Shown here piece by piece: positions 27,968 to 37,727 of a stretch of DNA of 40,861 bases. The stretch covers positions 1-40,861 of the forward strand of contig CAIKMS010000004.1 in the NCBI GenBank assembly GCA_903828595.1, in the 5' to 3' direction. The number at the start of each line of letters is the position of its first letter. The stretch's first letter is position 1. This DNA is from an uncultured Pseudomonadota bacterium (GTDB lineage Bacteria > Pseudomonadota > Gammaproteobacteria > Steroidobacterales > Steroidobacteraceae). Below the pieces are notes generated by a model. It was not told the DNA's origin, searched no databases, and saw only the letters and a list, made by a program, of their open reading frames with translations. The position numbers and the translations under genes were made by a program.

Positions 27968-29442
27968 GGACGAACTCCTTCAGCAGTCGGGGACTGTTGT
28001 CTATCGGTCCAACGACCTGAAAGCAGGGTGGCAAGGGCAATGCGAGTCTCGGCTAACGTCTCGCGCAGGCTGATCAGCTCAACGTCGGCCGCCAACGTGC
28101 TTTGGCGCAGACCCAGGTAGGTTGTCCACTCCAAGTCACCGTGGGTATAGGCTGCATGGGCGTGCTGCGCGCGTTCAGTTAGATCGGTGGCAAACGGTCC
28201 TAGGACCGCTTCGCGAGCTTCGAGCACGGTTAAGACCTCTTCCAGCCGCGCCACATCGTTACGTGCGCTGATGAGCCGCTCCTCATACTCGGCGTAGAGC
28301 TGCTCACGGGTTGCCTGCTCAATGCGTATGTTGCCTCGGTTAGCATCGAATAAAGGCAAGCTCACGCCAACGGCAAAGCCACGGCTGTCTACATGCGTGT
28401 TGTCCTGCGCCCTATTGATGCCGATATTAATCGCGGGGAATTGACCGAGAATCGCTGCCCGGTAGCGGGAATCCTGCGCGGCGTAGCCGGCTTTCAGGGC
28501 AAGCAAATCCGGGCGGCGCTGTGTCATCTCGCTCAGCGCCTGCTCGGCATTCACACCGCCGGCTGGTTCTACATCACTATCGCCGACCAGGATGAGGGGC
28601 TCCTTGCTATCCAGCCCCAACAGATTTTTGAGGTCTTCGGTGGCGGTTGCACTGGCTGTTTGAGCATCGACTAACTGCCGTGCCACGTCCGAGAAGGCGC
28701 TCAGGCCCGTGGTGGCGACGTCAAAGGTTAGTGCGCCACGGCTTAGGGCATCGCGCAGGCGCGGCTGTAACGGTGCGAGGGCCTCTTGCTCGGTACGCAA
28801 ACGCGTAACGAGCGCCTGCGCTGAACGTACCCGTACAAAGCGCAGTCTGGCTTCGGAAACGGTTTGCCACTCATTCCAAAGCAGTGATAGATCCACTGCC
28901 CGTGCGGTATCGCGACCGGCGCTTCGTCGGGCAGACAGCGTAACCAGATTGCCTACATCCCAAGACAGGCCGCGACTATAGGCTGTGCTTGCCCCGTTCT
29001 GACCCGAGCCAGGCCTGTCCTGTGAATAGTTGATCTGTGGGTCGGGCAGCAGCCCGGCGGCAAATGACTGCGCCCGCGTAACCTCGGCCTGAGCCCTTAA
29101 ACTCTTCAGCTGCGGGCTTTGGGCGATGGCTAAGGTCGCGGTCTCAGTCATGTCTAGGCCGTCTGTGGGGTCAAACGGATGTGAGGAAAGCCCACCGGGC
29201 AACCAGGTGCTGGCCGGTAGCGTGATCGCCGTATAAGGACTGTGCGTGGCTTCGGGCAGCGGCTTGGTATGATAAACAGAGCAACCACTCAGACTCAGCG
29301 CCAAAAGTGCAGCGCACCCGAAAAATACGACGGCGGGCACGGCCTTGGGTAAGGCGAAGCGTTCGGCTACGGTGCGCCACCGCTTAGGCGGGTATAAGTC
29401 ATTGCTAAGCAAGCGATAGGTCCTTCTCAAAGGCCGACACAA
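27964..29442 (-). CDS. TolC/NodT-family outer-membrane efflux lipoprotein
   Basis: 492 residues. A hydrophobic segment ends in the lipobox LSGC with Cys54, so this is a lipidated channel. Two OEP repeats follow; the helical hairpins include LPDPQINYSQDRPGSG and the second-repeat FPAINIGINRAQDN...FAVGVSLPLFD. The 53-residue leader is long, so a later non-ATG start (for example TTG at residue 11) may be correct. First gene of the efflux operon, stop overlapping the adapter start by 4 bp. Any control would act in the 29443-29868 region. Confidence 0.88.
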   Translation of the reverse strand: MCRPLRRTYRLLSNDLYPPKRWRTVAERFALPKAVPAVVFFGCAALLALSLSGCSVYHTKPLPEATHSPYTAITLPASTWLPGGLSSHPFDPTDGLDMTETATLAIAQSPQLKSLRAQAEVTRAQSFAAGLLPDPQINYSQDRPGSGQNGASTAYSRGLSWDVGNLVTLSARRSAGRDTARAVDLSLLWNEWQTVSEARLRFVRVRSAQALVTRLRTEQEALAPLQPRLRDALSRGALTFDVATTGLSAFSDVARQLVDAQTASATATEDLKNLLGLDSKEPLILVGDSDVEPAGGVNAEQALSEMTQRRPDLLALKAGYAAQDSRYRAAILGQFPAINIGINRAQDNTHVDSRGFAVGVSLPLFDANRGNIRIEQATREQLYAEYEERLISARNDVARLEEVLTVLEAREAVLGPFATDLTERAQHAHAAYTHGDLEWTTYLGLRQSTLAADVELISLRETLAETRIALATLLSGRWTDRQQSPTAEGVRP

Positions 29443-29868
29443 ATGGTGACTTTACGCAGTAAGGCAGCCCGTTCGGTGCGAAAGTTTTAAAAACTCAGGC
29501 TGCCTTTCGGTTCGATCCGTCAACGGGACAGTCTGATCGCCGGCTGATTAGCAGGCGCGCTATTCAACCCCCTCAGCATAAACCAAGGTTGCCAGCTGCT
29601 CGTAGGCAAGCCGGTAGTTTCGTTGCGCTTGCACCACCGCGTGCCAGCAGGCAACGGCCCGCCAACGGTTTTAGCAGGAGGTTAGGCCTCTGGCTGCCAG
29701 CGATAGCGCTCTTAACCACTGAGCGCTGGGTGGTTTGGTTGGTGATCAGCCTTGCTGAGTCTGGTAACTGGGTGCCCGCCATGGCCTAATTGGCGGCATC
29801 ACTTCAATTGCCCGGATGCTTTGGCCCTTGCGCGATGGCGTCTAGTCCTAATTTTAGGCTTGCGAATC
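29443..29868. other. 426-bp divergent intergenic region with a nested inverted repeat
   Basis: No gene is convincing here. Next to the efflux operon a nested palindrome spans 29461-29506: AAGGCAGCC and GGCTGCCTT (9-bp arms) enclose AGTTTT-a-AAAACT (29483-29495). It could be an operator or a leader hairpin. On the minus strand about 29674-29564 an open stretch reads ...VQAQRNYRLAYEQLATL..., which looks like the end of a helical protein without a start, possibly the remnant of a TolC-type gene. The rest shows only short palindromes. Confidence 0.4.
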
Positions 29869-30633
29869 ATGGATATCCTGAGTCAGTTGAGCGAAGGCGT
29901 GTGTCGTCTTCAGTTCAATCGCCCGCAAAAGAAAAATGCCCTTACAGCAGCTATGTACACCACGCTTGCCGAGGAACTGGAGGCAGCGGCTGTTGATGAG
30001 CGTGTGCGTGCCATTTTGATCGAGGGTCAGCCGGATATTTATACGGCCGGCAACGACGTAGAGGATTTTCTGAGTCAATCTCCGGCTGGCTTGGATACTC
30101 CGGTGTTTCGTTTTCTGCGCGCCTTAAGTACAGCCGAAAAGCCGGTGGTGGCAGCCGTGAGTGGCCCGGCAGTTGGCATAGGTACCACTTTGCTTTTGCA
30201 CTGTGACCTAGTCTACGCGGCGCAGTCCGCGCGCTTTCAATTGCCCTTTGCGGCTCTGGGCTTGGTTCCTGAGGCGGCCTCCAGTCTGTTACTCCCCAGA
30301 CTCATCGGTTACCCGAGGGCGGCTGAAAAGCTTCTTCTCGGTGAGGGATTTGGTGCCTCCGAGGCGTTATCGATGGGATTGGTTTGCGCGGTATTGCCCA
30401 ACGACGAACTGATGGCGCACGTGCAGGTGCAGTTGGCCAAATTGGTGGCCTTGCCAGCCGGTGCCCTGCGCGCGACAAAGCGACTGATGAAATCGCATCA
30501 GGCTTCTGACGTGCAGGCAGCCATGCAGGTAGAGGCTGAAGAATTTATCTCGCGCTTGGGTATGCCGGCGGCACGGGAGGCATTTGATGCGTTTCTGGCG
30601 CGACGCCGGCCGGATTTCTCGGGCAAGGACTAG
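29869..30633 (+). CDS. Enoyl-CoA hydratase/isomerase (crotonase) family protein
   Basis: 254 residues from ATG 29869. The crotonase oxyanion-hole elements are AGNDVEDF (about 57-64) and the Gly-rich SGPAVGIGTTLLLHCDLVYA. The position that is Glu in true hydratases (GGGCELA) is Thr here. The segment GLVPEAASSLLLPRLIG retains a Glu, like the single-Glu Eci2-type delta3-delta2-enoyl-CoA isomerases. I therefore favour an isomerase-like role but cannot prove it. An upstream in-frame extension to 29752 lacks family character. The next gene begins 3 bp after the stop. Confidence 0.85.
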   Translation: MDILSQLSEGVCRLQFNRPQKKNALTAAMYTTLAEELEAAAVDERVRAILIEGQPDIYTAGNDVEDFLSQSPAGLDTPVFRFLRALSTAEKPVVAAVSGPAVGIGTTLLLHCDLVYAAQSARFQLPFAALGLVPEAASSLLLPRLIGYPRAAEKLLLGEGFGASEALSMGLVCAVLPNDELMAHVQVQLAKLVALPAGALRATKRLMKSHQASDVQAAMQVEAEEFISRLGMPAAREAFDAFLARRRPDFSGKD

Positions 30634-30636
30634 GCA

Positions 30637-32253
30637 TTGGCTATCGGGTCGTCATCGCCGGATAAGTCGTCTTGGGTGGCTGGGCACGCATCGCGACGAG
30701 TACCAGGCTTTGTGTGGCCGCTGCTAGCGCTAGTGATAGGTGTGGGTCTGGTGGTTACCTACGATCAGATGGTGGCTTCGGCGCGCTACCTGTATTCCAG
30801 TGACAGCGCCTCGTACATTGAAATGGCGCAGTCCTTGCGCGACGGCCACTGGCCCACGGTGGTGCCCTGGGGCGTTGAAAGCCCGGCGGATGATCACGTA
30901 ACCCAGCCCCTGTTCGCGCCGGGTTTCACGATGCTGGCGGCGGCTTTGGCACCGCTTATGGGCGGCGTTAAGGCAGCGGTCGCCTACTTACCAAGATGCT
31001 GCGCGGCTTTGCTGCCGTTGCTGCTGATGTTGGGGTTTAGGCGCCTGATTGACGATGCCTTATTGCTGCCGTTGGGGATTGGCCTTTTGGGTACGCAGGG
31101 GCTGCTGTACTGGCATTACGTGGGGTACAGCGATGTCCCTGGTCTATTTGTGGCGGTGGCAGCGCTAGGGGCGCTTTGGCAAACCGCTTGGCGTATTGCG
31201 GCGAAAGAGCCTTCTGCTGTTTTTTGGGCCATCGGTGCCGGCATGCTCGCCGGTCTTTGCTATGCGGTGCGTAATGCAGGCTTGGCCGTGGTGGCGAGTG
31301 GTTTGCTTTATTGGTGCCTGGCTTATATGCGGGATCGTTGCGCGATGAAGTTCGCGCTGGCCTGGTGCTTGGGGTGCTTTCCCATACTAGGCCTGCTAAA
31401 GCTCTATAGTTTGGTGGTATTCGGGCTTTTGTCGCCTTATTCCATGCCCGCATCGACGCGGGCATGGTCTTTGAACCTTGCCGACTGGGTGAGCGCGCAG
31501 ATCAATGATTGGCAACTGCGGGGACCGGCTGCGCCGGCTTTAAGTTTGTCGGTATCTGTTGCCGTGATCTTTTTCATCGTGGCGGGCGTGGGCTATGCGA
31601 TGGCAAAGCTGCGTCATGAACGCGTGAAATTTGCCAGCAGTCTTTTGCTTCCCTATGTCTTAGTCGGCGGAGCGATGGTGGTTATTGCCCGCTCTCGCTA
31701 TGAGTGGGGTGGCAGTATCGACACCCGCCATGCGCTGCAATACACCTTCGCGCTGTGGTTGCTGCTGGTGGTCATCCTCCAGGCCTGTGTAAAAGGTTGG
31801 TGGCAAACGGTGTTGCCGGTGCTGGCCTGGATATGGGTTGGTGGGGTGGGCTGGTGTGCATGGGATACCGCGCAGGCTGAAGTTGAGGCGCCGGAGGAGA
31901 TGCAACTACTGGCTTTGGATTCGCGCTTGATGGCCGCAATAAGCGACCTCGATGCTAAGTATTTTTTAGTGTCCAATCAGGCGGCGCTGTTGCGAACCGA
32001 GTTGACCCTGCCAGCTCGGCAGGTCGATTTCATTGGTGACGACCAGCAATTTAGAGAAACACTCGCGCAGTTAGCGGCAACCGTGCGGCCGCGGCCGGTC
32101 GCTTTTTTAATGGCCTGCGAGCCATGGACTATGCACACCTCCTGGTGCGCGCCTGACGTGCCCTTACCTGAAGATTTGGACTGCCAGGCATTGCGTGCCG
32201 CATCGCCTAAGGTGGTTTTATGCCGCGCCCGAGATAAGGGCAGGTCCTCATGA
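30637..32253 (+). CDS. Polytopic membrane protein, GT-C glycosyltransferase-like
   Basis: 538 residues with about ten hydrophobic segments. After the first segment (about 24-41) comes a periplasmic loop with YLYSSDSASYIEMAQSLRDG, resembling the acidic DxxxY...A..L..G motif of GT-C polyprenyl-phosphate-sugar transferases; Asp56 would be the candidate catalytic residue. A C-terminal soluble part begins near 430. The start is TTG 30637 with AAGGA at 30625-30629 (7-nt spacing), 3 bp after the crotonase stop. The stop overlaps pncC by 4 bp. The family assignment is inferred from topology and this motif; the substrate is unknown. Confidence 0.6.
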   Translation: MAIGSSSPDKSSWVAGHASRRVPGFVWPLLALVIGVGLVVTYDQMVASARYLYSSDSASYIEMAQSLRDGHWPTVVPWGVESPADDHVTQPLFAPGFTMLAAALAPLMGGVKAAVAYLPRCCAALLPLLLMLGFRRLIDDALLLPLGIGLLGTQGLLYWHYVGYSDVPGLFVAVAALGALWQTAWRIAAKEPSAVFWAIGAGMLAGLCYAVRNAGLAVVASGLLYWCLAYMRDRCAMKFALAWCLGCFPILGLLKLYSLVVFGLLSPYSMPASTRAWSLNLADWVSAQINDWQLRGPAAPALSLSVSVAVIFFIVAGVGYAMAKLRHERVKFASSLLLPYVLVGGAMVVIARSRYEWGGSIDTRHALQYTFALWLLLVVILQACVKGWWQTVLPVLAWIWVGGVGWCAWDTAQAEVEAPEEMQLLALDSRLMAAISDLDAKYFLVSNQAALLRTELTLPARQVDFIGDDQQFRETLAQLAATVRPRPVAFLMACEPWTMHTSWCAPDVPLPEDLDCQALRAASPKVVLCRARDKGRSS

Positions 32254-32780
32254 TGACCACGGATTGCAGCGACGAGTCACTGCGGGCACTCGCCCAAAAG
32301 CTGGCACAGCATTGCCTACGCCAAGGCTGGCAGGTGGTGACCGCGGAGTCGTGTACCGGTGGCTGGATTGGCAAGGTGTGCACGGATCTGCCCGGTAGCT
32401 CCGGCTGGTTTGCCGGCGGACTGATTAGCTATAGCAACACCGCCAAGACTGCGATGTTGGGTGTTCCTGAAGATCTGCTAGAGCGATTTGGTGCTGTCAG
32501 TGAACCGGTGGCACTAGCAATGGCTCAGGGCGCGTTGAGTCGCACCAACGCGCACCTTTGTGTTGCTGTCAGTGGCATTGCAGGCCCCGGTGGAGCCACG
32601 CTCACCAAAGCGGTGGGTACGGTCTGCCTAGCCTGGGCTATGCAAAATAACGCCGCACTATTTTCCAAATCGCTGACATGCCAATTTTCCGGGGATCGTG
32701 AGTCGGTTCGACGTCAAACAGTCGCCGCGGCGCTGCGCGGGTTGCTGGATATGCACGGGGCGAGCGCGAAAACTCCTTGA
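32250..32780 (+). CDS. pncC: Nicotinamide-nucleotide amidohydrolase PncC (CinA C-terminal domain)
   Basis: 176 residues, the stand-alone CinA C-terminal domain without the N-terminal pyrophosphatase half. Conserved segments are TAESCTGGWI, GGLISYSNTAK, and VSGIAGPGGAT with the catalytic Ser of the family in the first motif. It hydrolyses NMN to nicotinate mononucleotide in pyridine-nucleotide salvage. It lies immediately upstream of recA, a common arrangement. ATGA overlap with the preceding gene; its stop codon overlaps the -35 of recA. Confidence 0.92.
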   Translation: MMTTDCSDESLRALAQKLAQHCLRQGWQVVTAESCTGGWIGKVCTDLPGSSGWFAGGLISYSNTAKTAMLGVPEDLLERFGAVSEPVALAMAQGALSRTNAHLCVAVSGIAGPGGATLTKAVGTVCLAWAMQNNAALFSKSLTCQFSGDRESVRRQTVAAALRGLLDMHGASAKTP

Positions 32781-32806
32781 AGTTCGCTACTGTATGCATG
32801 TACAGT
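32777..32806 (+). promoter_or_regulatory. recA promoter
   Basis: -35 TTGAAG (32777-32782), 18-bp spacer, -10 TACAGT (32801-32806). It overlaps the pncC stop on one side and the LexA box on the other, so bound LexA would block polymerase. Confidence 0.65.
32790..32805. promoter_or_regulatory. LexA (SOS) box of recA
   Basis: CTGTATGCATGTACAG has the full CTGT-N8-ACAG form used by gammaproteobacterial LexA and is nearly palindromic. It lies over the spacer and -10 of the recA promoter. Confidence 0.93.
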
Positions 32807-32819
32807 TACCTTAACGAGT

Positions 32820-32848
32820 CTGGGTCCGGCGCCCTCGGGGTGCCCCAG
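32820..32848 (+). other. Stem-loop in the recA leader
   Basis: In the 5' leader, GGCGCCC (32828-32834) pairs with GGGTGCC (32838-32844) with one G-U, closed further out by CTGG (32820-32823) and CCAG (32845-32848). It lies about 95 nt upstream of the start codon. Its function is unknown; a stability role is a guess. Confidence 0.4.
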
Positions 32849-32941
32849 CATTTGAGAAATCGATGATTCGCACCGCAAACCTGAGCGGCCAGAACAAGGC
32901 CTGTGTGCGATAATTTTGGCTTATTTTCTGGGGGAATCGCA

Positions 32942-33982
32942 ATGGATGAGAACCGCAAAAAGGCTTTGAGCGCAGCGCTCGGACAAATTGAAAAACAGTT
33001 CGGCAAGGGCTCGGTCATGCGGCTTGGCGATGCCTCCGCTGCCATGGATTTTGATGTGATCCCAACCGGTTCGCTGGCTTTGGATGTGGCTTTAGGGGTT
33101 GGTGGTTTACCTCGCGGTCGAATCATTGAGATCTACGGACCGGAATCCTCCGGTAAAACGACGCTGACTCTAGAAGTCATCGCGCAGTGCCAGAAGGCCG
33201 GTGGTACGGCAGCGTTTGTGGATGCTGAGCACGCACTCGATCCGACGTATGCTGAAAAGCTCGGCGTGAAAGTCGACGATTTGCTGGTGTCGCAGCCCGA
33301 CACCGGTGAGCAGGCGTTAGAAATCACCGACATGTTGGTGCGCTCCGGTGCTGTGGACGTCGTCGTGGTCGACTCGGTGGCAGCCCTGACGCCGAAGGCT
33401 GAAATTGAGGGTGAAATGGGTGAGTTGCAGGTCGGTTTGCACGCCCGTCTTATGTCCCAAGCTTTGCGTAAGCTGACTGGCAACATCAAGCGTTCCAACA
33501 CGATCGTCATCTTCATCAACCAGATCCGTATGAAGATCGGCGTGATGTTTGGCAGCCCGGAAACTACCACCGGCGGTAACGCTCTTAAATTCTATGCTTC
33601 GGTGCGATTGGATATTCGCCGCATTGGCGCTTTGAAGAATGGCGAGGAAGTTGTAGGTAACCAGACTCGCGTGAAAGTGGTGAAAAACAAGGTCGCGCCG
33701 CCATTTCGTGAGGCCGAATTTGAGATTCTCTACGGCTTAGGTATTTCGCGCGAAGGTGAGTTAGTTGATCTGGCTGTCACCCACGGGATGATCGAAAAGT
33801 CCGGTTCGTGGTACGCCTACCAGGGCGAGCGAATTGGTCAGGGCAAAGATAATGCCCGCACCTTCCTGCAAAACCATCCGGAAATTGCCAAGTCACTTGA
33901 TGCTCAACTGCGCACCAAGTTGTTGGTTGCCCGTCGCGGCCAGTCGGGCGTGGATCCACGCGCTGAAGCTGTCGAGGTCTGA
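32942..33982 (+). CDS. recA: RecA recombinase
   Basis: 346 residues from ATG 32942, which gives the family start [29 protein letters not shown] and has a GGGGGA ribosome-binding site 6 nt upstream. Walker A GPESSGKT is at 66-73. [20 protein letters not shown] and the L2 loop [24 protein letters not shown] are intact. It drives homologous recombination and LexA cleavage. The C-terminal tail is short and mildly acidic. It is controlled by the LexA box at 32790 and is followed after 11 bp by its modulator recX. Confidence 0.98.
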   Translation: MDENRKKALSAALGQIEKQFGKGSVMRLGDASAAMDFDVIPTGSLALDVALGVGGLPRGRIIEIYGPESSGKTTLTLEVIAQCQKAGGTAAFVDAEHALDPTYAEKLGVKVDDLLVSQPDTGEQALEITDMLVRSGAVDVVVVDSVAALTPKAEIEGEMGELQVGLHARLMSQALRKLTGNIKRSNTIVIFINQIRMKIGVMFGSPETTTGGNALKFYASVRLDIRRIGALKNGEEVVGNQTRVKVVKNKVAPPFREAEFEILYGLGISREGELVDLAVTHGMIEKSGSWYAYQGERIGQGKDNARTFLQNHPEIAKSLDAQLRTKLLVARRGQSGVDPRAEAVEV

Positions 33983-33993
33983 TCGCTGCCGGC

Positions 33994-34575
33994 ATGAACG
34001 GTGAGCGGCGCCGACGTGCCGGATTTGGCGGGCGCCGCAAGGCGCCCGAGAAACCCGCCGATCCTGAGTCGGCCCGTCTTTCGGGTATCGGGATGCTCGC
34101 CCGACGGGATTTTGCCCGGCGGGCTTTGCGGGAGCGTCTCATAGATCGTGGCTACGAGCCCGAGGCTGCAGAAGCGGCGGTGGTTGCCCTCGAAGACGAG
34201 CGTCTACTCGATGACGCCCGCCTAGCCGGAACGAGAATTGCTGGGCGCATCAGCCGCGGGCACGGGCCTTTGCGCATCGCGCTGGAGTTACAGCGCTCGG
34301 GTTTAGAGCGCGACCTTGTGGCGGCGGCGATGAAGGTGACTGACGTGGATTGGGGTGAGCAGGCGGCCATCGTCTTGCAGCGGCGCTTCGGCGCAACCGC
34401 TCCGGCAGACGCAACCGAACGCGCTTGTCGAGCGCGATTTTTGTTTTACCGGGGCTTTAGGGGCGACCACGTGCGCGCGGCCTTTGCCCATCTCAAAGTG
34501 GCCACCGACGAGGTGGATTTCACTGAATCCGATGAGGATCTTACGCTGACCCTCGACGAGGACGTAGACTCCTAA
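33994..34575 (+). CDS. recX: RecX, RecA regulatory protein
   Basis: 193 residues. A basic N-terminal stretch of about 30 residues precedes the three RecX helical repeats, including LARRDFARRALRERLIDRGYEPEAAEAAVVALEDERLLDDARLA, and RARFLFYRGFRGDHVRAAF. The C-terminus is strongly acidic. RecX caps and destabilises RecA filaments. Starts 11 bp after recA, so it should share the SOS promoter. Confidence 0.9.
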   Translation: MNGERRRRAGFGGRRKAPEKPADPESARLSGIGMLARRDFARRALRERLIDRGYEPEAAEAAVVALEDERLLDDARLAGTRIAGRISRGHGPLRIALELQRSGLERDLVAAAMKVTDVDWGEQAAIVLQRRFGATAPADATERACRARFLFYRGFRGDHVRAAFAHLKVATDEVDFTESDEDLTLTLDEDVDS

Positions 34576-34643
34576 CCTGTCGCGTCGCCCCCATCGGCGG
34601 CGTCTGGTTAATCCAATAGTCTTTGAGTGAAAGCGTAAACACC

Positions 34644-37268
34644 ATGACCCAACCCCTCACGATGGGCAGCGCCGAACTGCGCGCCCGATTTTTGGACTAT
34701 TTTCGTCGCCACGGTCACGAGGTCGTAGGCTCGAGTTCCTTGGTCCCCGGCAACGATCCCACGTTGCTGTTCACCAACGCCGGCATGGTGCAGTTCAAGG
34801 ACGTGTTCCTCGGTAAAGATCGTCGCAGCTACACACGAGCCGCTACCTCACAGCGTTGCGTACGCGCCGGTGGTAAGCACAATGACCTGGAAAACGTCGG
34901 GTACACCGCGCGTCACCACACCTTCTTTGAGATGCTGGGTAACTTTAGTTTTGGCGATTACTTTAAGCACGATGCCATTCGTTTTGCCTGGGGCTTTATC
35001 ACCTCGGAGTTAAAAATTCCGGCGTCCAGGCTGTGGGTGACGGTATACGAGACGGATGATGAGGCACACGCGATCTGGCTTAACGAGATTGGGGTCAGTC
35101 CGGATCGCATCACCCGCTTAGGGGCCGCCTCAAACTTCTGGTCCATGGGTGAGACCGGCCCTTGCGGTCCCTGCACGGAGATTTTTTACGATCACGGTGA
35201 ACAGATTGCCGGCGGTCCGCCCGGTTCGCCTGATGAGGATGGCGATCGCTACGTGGAGATCTGGAACCTGGTGTTCATGCAATACGAGCGTGACGCCAGT
35301 GGCGCGCTCACGCCGCTGCCTAAGCCTTCCGTGGATACCGGCATGGGATTGGAGCGCATTAGTGCCGTCATACAGGGCGTGCACTCCAACTACGATATCG
35401 ATTTATTTAAAGCGCTGATTGAGGAGGCTGCTCGGGTCACTCAAGCCACTGATTTAGCATCGCCGTCGTTACGTGTGATTGCCGATCACATCCGCGCGAC
35501 TTCGTTTCTGATCGTCGACGGTGTGGTGCCCTCCAATGACGGTCGCGGCTACGTACTGCGCCGAATCATTCGGCGTGCGGTTCGTCACGGGCATAAGTTA
35601 GGGCACACCCGGCCTTTCCTGCACCTGTTGGTGCCGGCGCTGGTGAAGCAAATGGGCGAGAGCTATCCCGAGTTGGCTAAAGCGGCCTCACGCGTGGCTG
35701 GCGTCCTACTGCAAGAAGAGGAGCGATTTGCTGAACGGTTGGTGCAGGGCATGGCCTTACTGGAAGCGGCTTTTGCGCGCATTGATGGCACAGTGCTTGC
35801 CGGTGATACCGCATTTAAGCTGTACGACACCTACGGATTTCCGTTGGATCTGACCGCTGATATCGCCCGCGAGAGGGGACTTACCGTTGACCATGCCGGT
35901 TTTGAAGCGGCAATGAACGCCCAGCGCGAGCGTGCTCGTGCTGCCAGTCGTTTTGGCGTGGATTTGCGTGAAACAGCGCAGATTGATGCGAACACACGCT
36001 TTGAGGGCTATACCCACCTGGAGTGGCAGGCAACGGTGATGGCGCTGCTAGACGCCAACGGTGCCTCGGTAGGTGTGCTGGAGGAAGGCAGCAGCGGTCG
36101 CGTGGTTTTGGATGCCACACCGTTTTATGCCGAGAGTGGCGGACAGGTTGGTGATCAGGGTGAGTTGGTTGGCGTCGATGCCACCTTTGTGGTGGAGGAT
36201 ACCCAGAAGCTTCGTGAAGCTTTTGCACATGTCGGTGTGCTGCGCGGCGGCTCGATAAAGGTCGGTGACTCGCTACGTGCCCGCGTCGATGCCGAGCGCC
36301 GTTTGACCACGGCTCGCAATCACTCCGCAACGCATCTTTTGCACTCGGCTTTGCAACGAACGCTGGGTGAGCACGTACAACAAAAAGGCTCGTTGGTAGG
36401 GCCTGAGCGGTTGCGATTTGATTACTCGCACGGCCAAGCGCTCACCGATGCCCAGCGCGCCGAGATTGAAGCGTTGGTCAACACCGATATTTTACTCAAT
36501 GTGGCGACCCAGACCCGGGTGATGGGATTTGATGAAGCGATGGCGGCCGGTGCTACGGGCCTGTTTGGTGAAAAATACGGCGCGCAGGTACGTGTATTAG
36601 ACATCGGTCCTCACTCCACCGAACTGTGCGGTGGCACCCACGTCAGTCGTACCGGTGATATGGGGATGTTTAAGATTGTGACGGAGGGCGGCGTGTCGGC
36701 CGGGGTACGACGCATTGAAGCGGTTACCGGTAAAGCCGCGCTGGAGCATTTGAATAGCACCGAGCGAAGCCTGGACGCTCTAGCCCGTGAGTTACGCTGT
36801 GGTCGGGCTGATGCGCCGACGAAGGTGCTCGCTCTGATCGAGCGCACGCGGAAACTGGAAAAAGAGATTGAGCGGCTGAACCAGAAACTCACCCAGGGCT
36901 CAGGCACGGACTTGGCCGCCGCCGCGGTTGTTATAGGCGAGGCGCGTGTGGTGGTGAGTCGCCTGGAAGGGGCAGATGCCAAAGCGCTGCGCGCGGCCGT
37001 GGATCAGTTGAAAGCGCAGTTGGTCAGCACGGTAGTGGTCCTAGCTAGCGTGGCGCAAGATGGTCGCATCACCTTAGTTGCCGGTGTCACGGAAAATCTG
37101 ACAGCGAAAGTTCAGGCTGGTGCCTTAGTCGGCGTGCTGGCCGCCCAGCTGGGTGGAAAAGGCGGTGGTCGAGCTGACTTCGCGCAAGCTGGAGGAACCG
37201 ATGTCGCAGGCCTGGATGCGGCGTTAGCAACGGTGCCCGGGTATGTGGAGGCGCGGCTTCAAGCATAA
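34644..37268 (+). CDS. alaS: Alanyl-tRNA synthetase
   Basis: 874 residues from ATG 34644; starts at 34623 (TTG) or 34662 ([13 protein letters not shown]) are also possible because no ribosome-binding site decides. Class II catalytic domain ([28 protein letters not shown]), tRNA-recognition helices, then the editing domain with zinc ligands HSATH and CGGTH, a coiled-coil and the C-Ala domain rich in GGKGGG near the end. Charges tRNA-Ala and hydrolyses Ser/Gly-tRNA-Ala. Followed by csrA, with no lysC in between. Confidence 0.96.
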   Translation: MTQPLTMGSAELRARFLDYFRRHGHEVVGSSSLVPGNDPTLLFTNAGMVQFKDVFLGKDRRSYTRAATSQRCVRAGGKHNDLENVGYTARHHTFFEMLGNFSFGDYFKHDAIRFAWGFITSELKIPASRLWVTVYETDDEAHAIWLNEIGVSPDRITRLGAASNFWSMGETGPCGPCTEIFYDHGEQIAGGPPGSPDEDGDRYVEIWNLVFMQYERDASGALTPLPKPSVDTGMGLERISAVIQGVHSNYDIDLFKALIEEAARVTQATDLASPSLRVIADHIRATSFLIVDGVVPSNDGRGYVLRRIIRRAVRHGHKLGHTRPFLHLLVPALVKQMGESYPELAKAASRVAGVLLQEEERFAERLVQGMALLEAAFARIDGTVLAGDTAFKLYDTYGFPLDLTADIARERGLTVDHAGFEAAMNAQRERARAASRFGVDLRETAQIDANTRFEGYTHLEWQATVMALLDANGASVGVLEEGSSGRVVLDATPFYAESGGQVGDQGELVGVDATFVVEDTQKLREAFAHVGVLRGGSIKVGDSLRARVDAERRLTTARNHSATHLLHSALQRTLGEHVQQKGSLVGPERLRFDYSHGQALTDAQRAEIEALVNTDILLNVATQTRVMGFDEAMAAGATGLFGEKYGAQVRVLDIGPHSTELCGGTHVSRTGDMGMFKIVTEGGVSAGVRRIEAVTGKAALEHLNSTERSLDALARELRCGRADAPTKVLALIERTRKLEKEIERLNQKLTQGSGTDLAAAAVVIGEARVVVSRLEGADAKALRAAVDQLKAQLVSTVVVLASVAQDGRITLVAGVTENLTAKVQAGALVGVLAAQLGGKGGGRADFAQAGGTDVAGLDAALATVPGYVEARLQA

Positions 37269-37427
37269 AGAAATCCCTTAACGAACTTGGCATCTAATTG
37301 CTGAAAATGCCGACTGCGGGTCGTTGAATGAGCCTGTGGAACGAATCTCGAAGACTTTTAGGTTAGCGTTGCGCATCGTTTAGTTCAGGCTTCCCCGGGT
37401 ATGGTGGGGGTCATTAATGGGGCTTTG

Positions 37428-37622
37428 ATGAGCACGCTGATCCTGACCCGCCGTGTGGGGGAGTCCATCGTTATTGGTTCGAACGTTATCGTTAAAGTAC
37501 TGTCGGTAAACGGTAACCAGGTTCGTTTGGGGGTGGAGGCGCCCCGGGATGTCGCCGTCCACCGCGAGGAAATCCAGACGCGGATCCGTGCTGAAGGGGC
37601 TGATTCGCAGCCTCAGGACTAG
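37428..37622 (+). CDS. csrA: Carbon storage regulator CsrA/RsmA
   Basis: 64 residues from ATG 37428 with GGGG about 7 nt upstream. It binds GGA motifs in mRNA leaders and controls translation and stability. The core is intact, including the RNA-contacting VAVHREEI segment. The N-terminus reads MSTLILTRR where the family almost always has MLILTRR, so two residues are added before the first strand that contacts RNA. It lies between alaS and tRNA-Ser, a usual gammaproteobacterial setting. Confidence 0.93.
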   Translation: MSTLILTRRVGESIVIGSNVIVKVLSVNGNQVRLGVEAPRDVAVHREEIQTRIRAEGADSQPQD

Positions 37623-37670
37623 CGTGCCTTGGTCAAACACGCCTAAATGGCACAATACTTAAGAAGTCTT

Positions 37671-37699
37671 TTGACCCCATGGCTGATGGCAAGTACCAT
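37671..37699 (+). promoter_or_regulatory. Promoter of tRNA-Ser
   Basis: -35 TTGACC (37671-37676), 17-bp spacer, -10 TACCAT (37694-37699). It would start transcription near 37706, about 20 nt ahead of the mature tRNA. Confidence 0.55.
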
Positions 37700-37727
37700 T
37701 CTTACCCCGGCGAAAAGCTGGGTGAAC

